Shown here piece after piece: positions 6,062 through 6,539 of a stretch of DNA of 6,539 nt. This stretch comes from Clostridiaceae bacterium (GTDB taxonomy: Bacteria; Bacillota_A; Clostridia; Acetivibrionales; Acetivibrionaceae): NCBI GenBank assembly GCA_012513545.1, contig JAAZCB010000622.1, positions 1 through 6,539 of the forward strand. The letters run 5' to 3'. Both the position numbers and the translations under genes were made by a program. The notes beneath the pieces were generated by a model that saw only the letters and a list, made by a program, of their open reading frames with translations, was not told the DNA's origin and made no database searches. Position 1 is the stretch's first letter; each line of letters opens with the position of its first letter.

Positions 6062-6305
6062 ATCTTCAAAAGAGATAAAATATGCTTATTTTCCTGTAAT
6101 TGCATATAATGCAGTTGGCGATAATACTTATTGTTTTATTAGGGGCGAATCAGAATCACTCGTAAAGGCAACAGGCCCTTTTAAGCAAGGACAAATATAT
6201 GGAGAAAATAGATACTGGGAATGCCTTTGGTATAACTGTACTATAACAAAAGTCGAATTAACAGAAATAAAAATTGATTATATGGATGGTTCGACAGCTT
6301 CGTAA
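6042..6305 (+). pseudogene. start-less fragment of an uncharacterised protein family
   Basis: An open frame without a plausible start runs to a TAA at 6303-6305. Its translation is protein-like, not random: KYAYFPVIAYNAVGD, then a CFIRGES segment, TGPFKQGQ, WECLWYNCTITKVEL and the ending KIDYMDGS. The pattern YNAVGD...TGP...W-x3-WYN-x-TI...YMDG is one I associate from memory with the C-terminal beta-rich domain of clostridial hypothetical proteins (DUF5780-like); this name is tentative. The frame is open only from 6021, after an in-frame stop at 6018-6020, and there the DNA is already used by the recombinase fragment in another frame. The 5' part of the original gene is therefore missing. The first in-frame ATG is near the end of the fragment, so it is very unlikely to be expressed. 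Confidence 0.6.
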
Positions 6306-6338
6306 ATGGTGATGATGAGGTATACTTGATTTGCCGGA

Positions 6339-6369
6339 CACAGGTAAGTTAGGGTAAAATAAACCTGTG
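6339..6369 (+). repeat. 7-bp inverted repeat in transposase leader
   Basis: CACAGGT (6339-6345) and ACCTGTG (6363-6369) form an inverted repeat around 17 bases, ending at the GGAG ribosome binding site of the transposase ORF. It lies in what is probably the left end of the insertion sequence and may be part of its terminal repeat or a hairpin limiting transposase translation. The right end of the element is outside the window. Confidence 0.4.
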
Positions 6370-6381
6370 GAGAAGATAAAC

Positions 6382-6539
6382 ATGATAAATATTATGGCTG
6401 ATAAAATAAGGTTTGTAAGAGAAGAACATAAATCTGTTATTAAAGTTGCTAAAGATTTTGTTGTAAATGACCAGACTATAAGAAACTGGCTTTATGCTAT
6501 TCAAAAGAAACATAAGCTATATGCAAAAAGAAAGCGAAA
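6382..6539 (+). CDS. probable IS transposase (OrfA-like), 5' end only
   Basis: The reading frame opens at ATG 6382, nine bases after GGAG, and is still open at the window edge: 52 complete codons. The product is basic, with a helix-turn-helix-like segment SVIKVAKDFVVNDQTIRNWL (18-37) preceded by KIRFVREEHK, the pattern found at the start of IS3-type OrfA and related transposases, where it binds the element's terminal repeats. The C-terminal run KKHKLYAKRKRK is strongly positive. The catalytic part would lie beyond the window, so the exact IS family cannot be fixed. It follows two gene remnants, consistent with an insertion into already decaying DNA or the cause of that decay. Confidence 0.65.
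   Translation, partial: MINIMADKIRFVREEHKSVIKVAKDFVVNDQTIRNWLYAIQKKHKLYAKRKR

Overview
The window looks like chromosomal DNA from a low-GC Gram-positive bacterium of the class Clostridia. Reasons: AT-rich intergenic DNA, purine-rich AGGAGG-type ribosome binding sites, frequent GTG/TTG starts, sigma-A-like TATAAT elements, and protein sequences with a clostridial look (a long HflX, a SipS-sized signal peptidase). No genus can be proved from the sequence alone; the Ruminiclostridium/Acetivibrio group is an impression.

Layout. (1) 81-1901, plus: a 606-residue HflX ribosome-associated GTPase whose N-terminal extension carries a complete JAMM/MPN-type metal-binding signature. (2) 2128-2550, plus: a small Nudix-fold protein with a partly degenerate Nudix box, converging on (3) 2654-3220, minus: a type I signal peptidase; a perfect 15-bp bidirectional terminator separates them. 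(4) 3474-4130 and 4144-4518, plus: a YigZ/IMPACT-family protein and a small CoA-binding Rossmann protein in a tight two-gene operon ending in a hairpin. (5) 4519-4825: 307 bases without a gene, holding AT-rich hairpins and the likely yebC promoter. (6) 4826-5554, plus: YebC/TACO1-type translation/transcription factor. (7) 5555-6539: accessory DNA. It has a hairpin-plus-T-tract leader, the N-terminal domain of a tyrosine recombinase cut off before its catalytic domain, a start-less fragment of an unrelated protein family joined almost directly to it, and the 5' end of a probable IS transposase running off the right edge.

The first six regions are housekeeping: ribosome rescue/assembly (HflX), translation support (YebC, YigZ/IMPACT family), secretion (signal peptidase I). 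They are neighbours rather than one pathway; only yigZ and the CoA-binding gene look co-transcribed. I see no complete undescribed system. The points most worth checking are the JAMM-like domain of HflX, the hairpin that sequesters the recombinase ribosome binding site, and the chimeric junction near 6040-6060.
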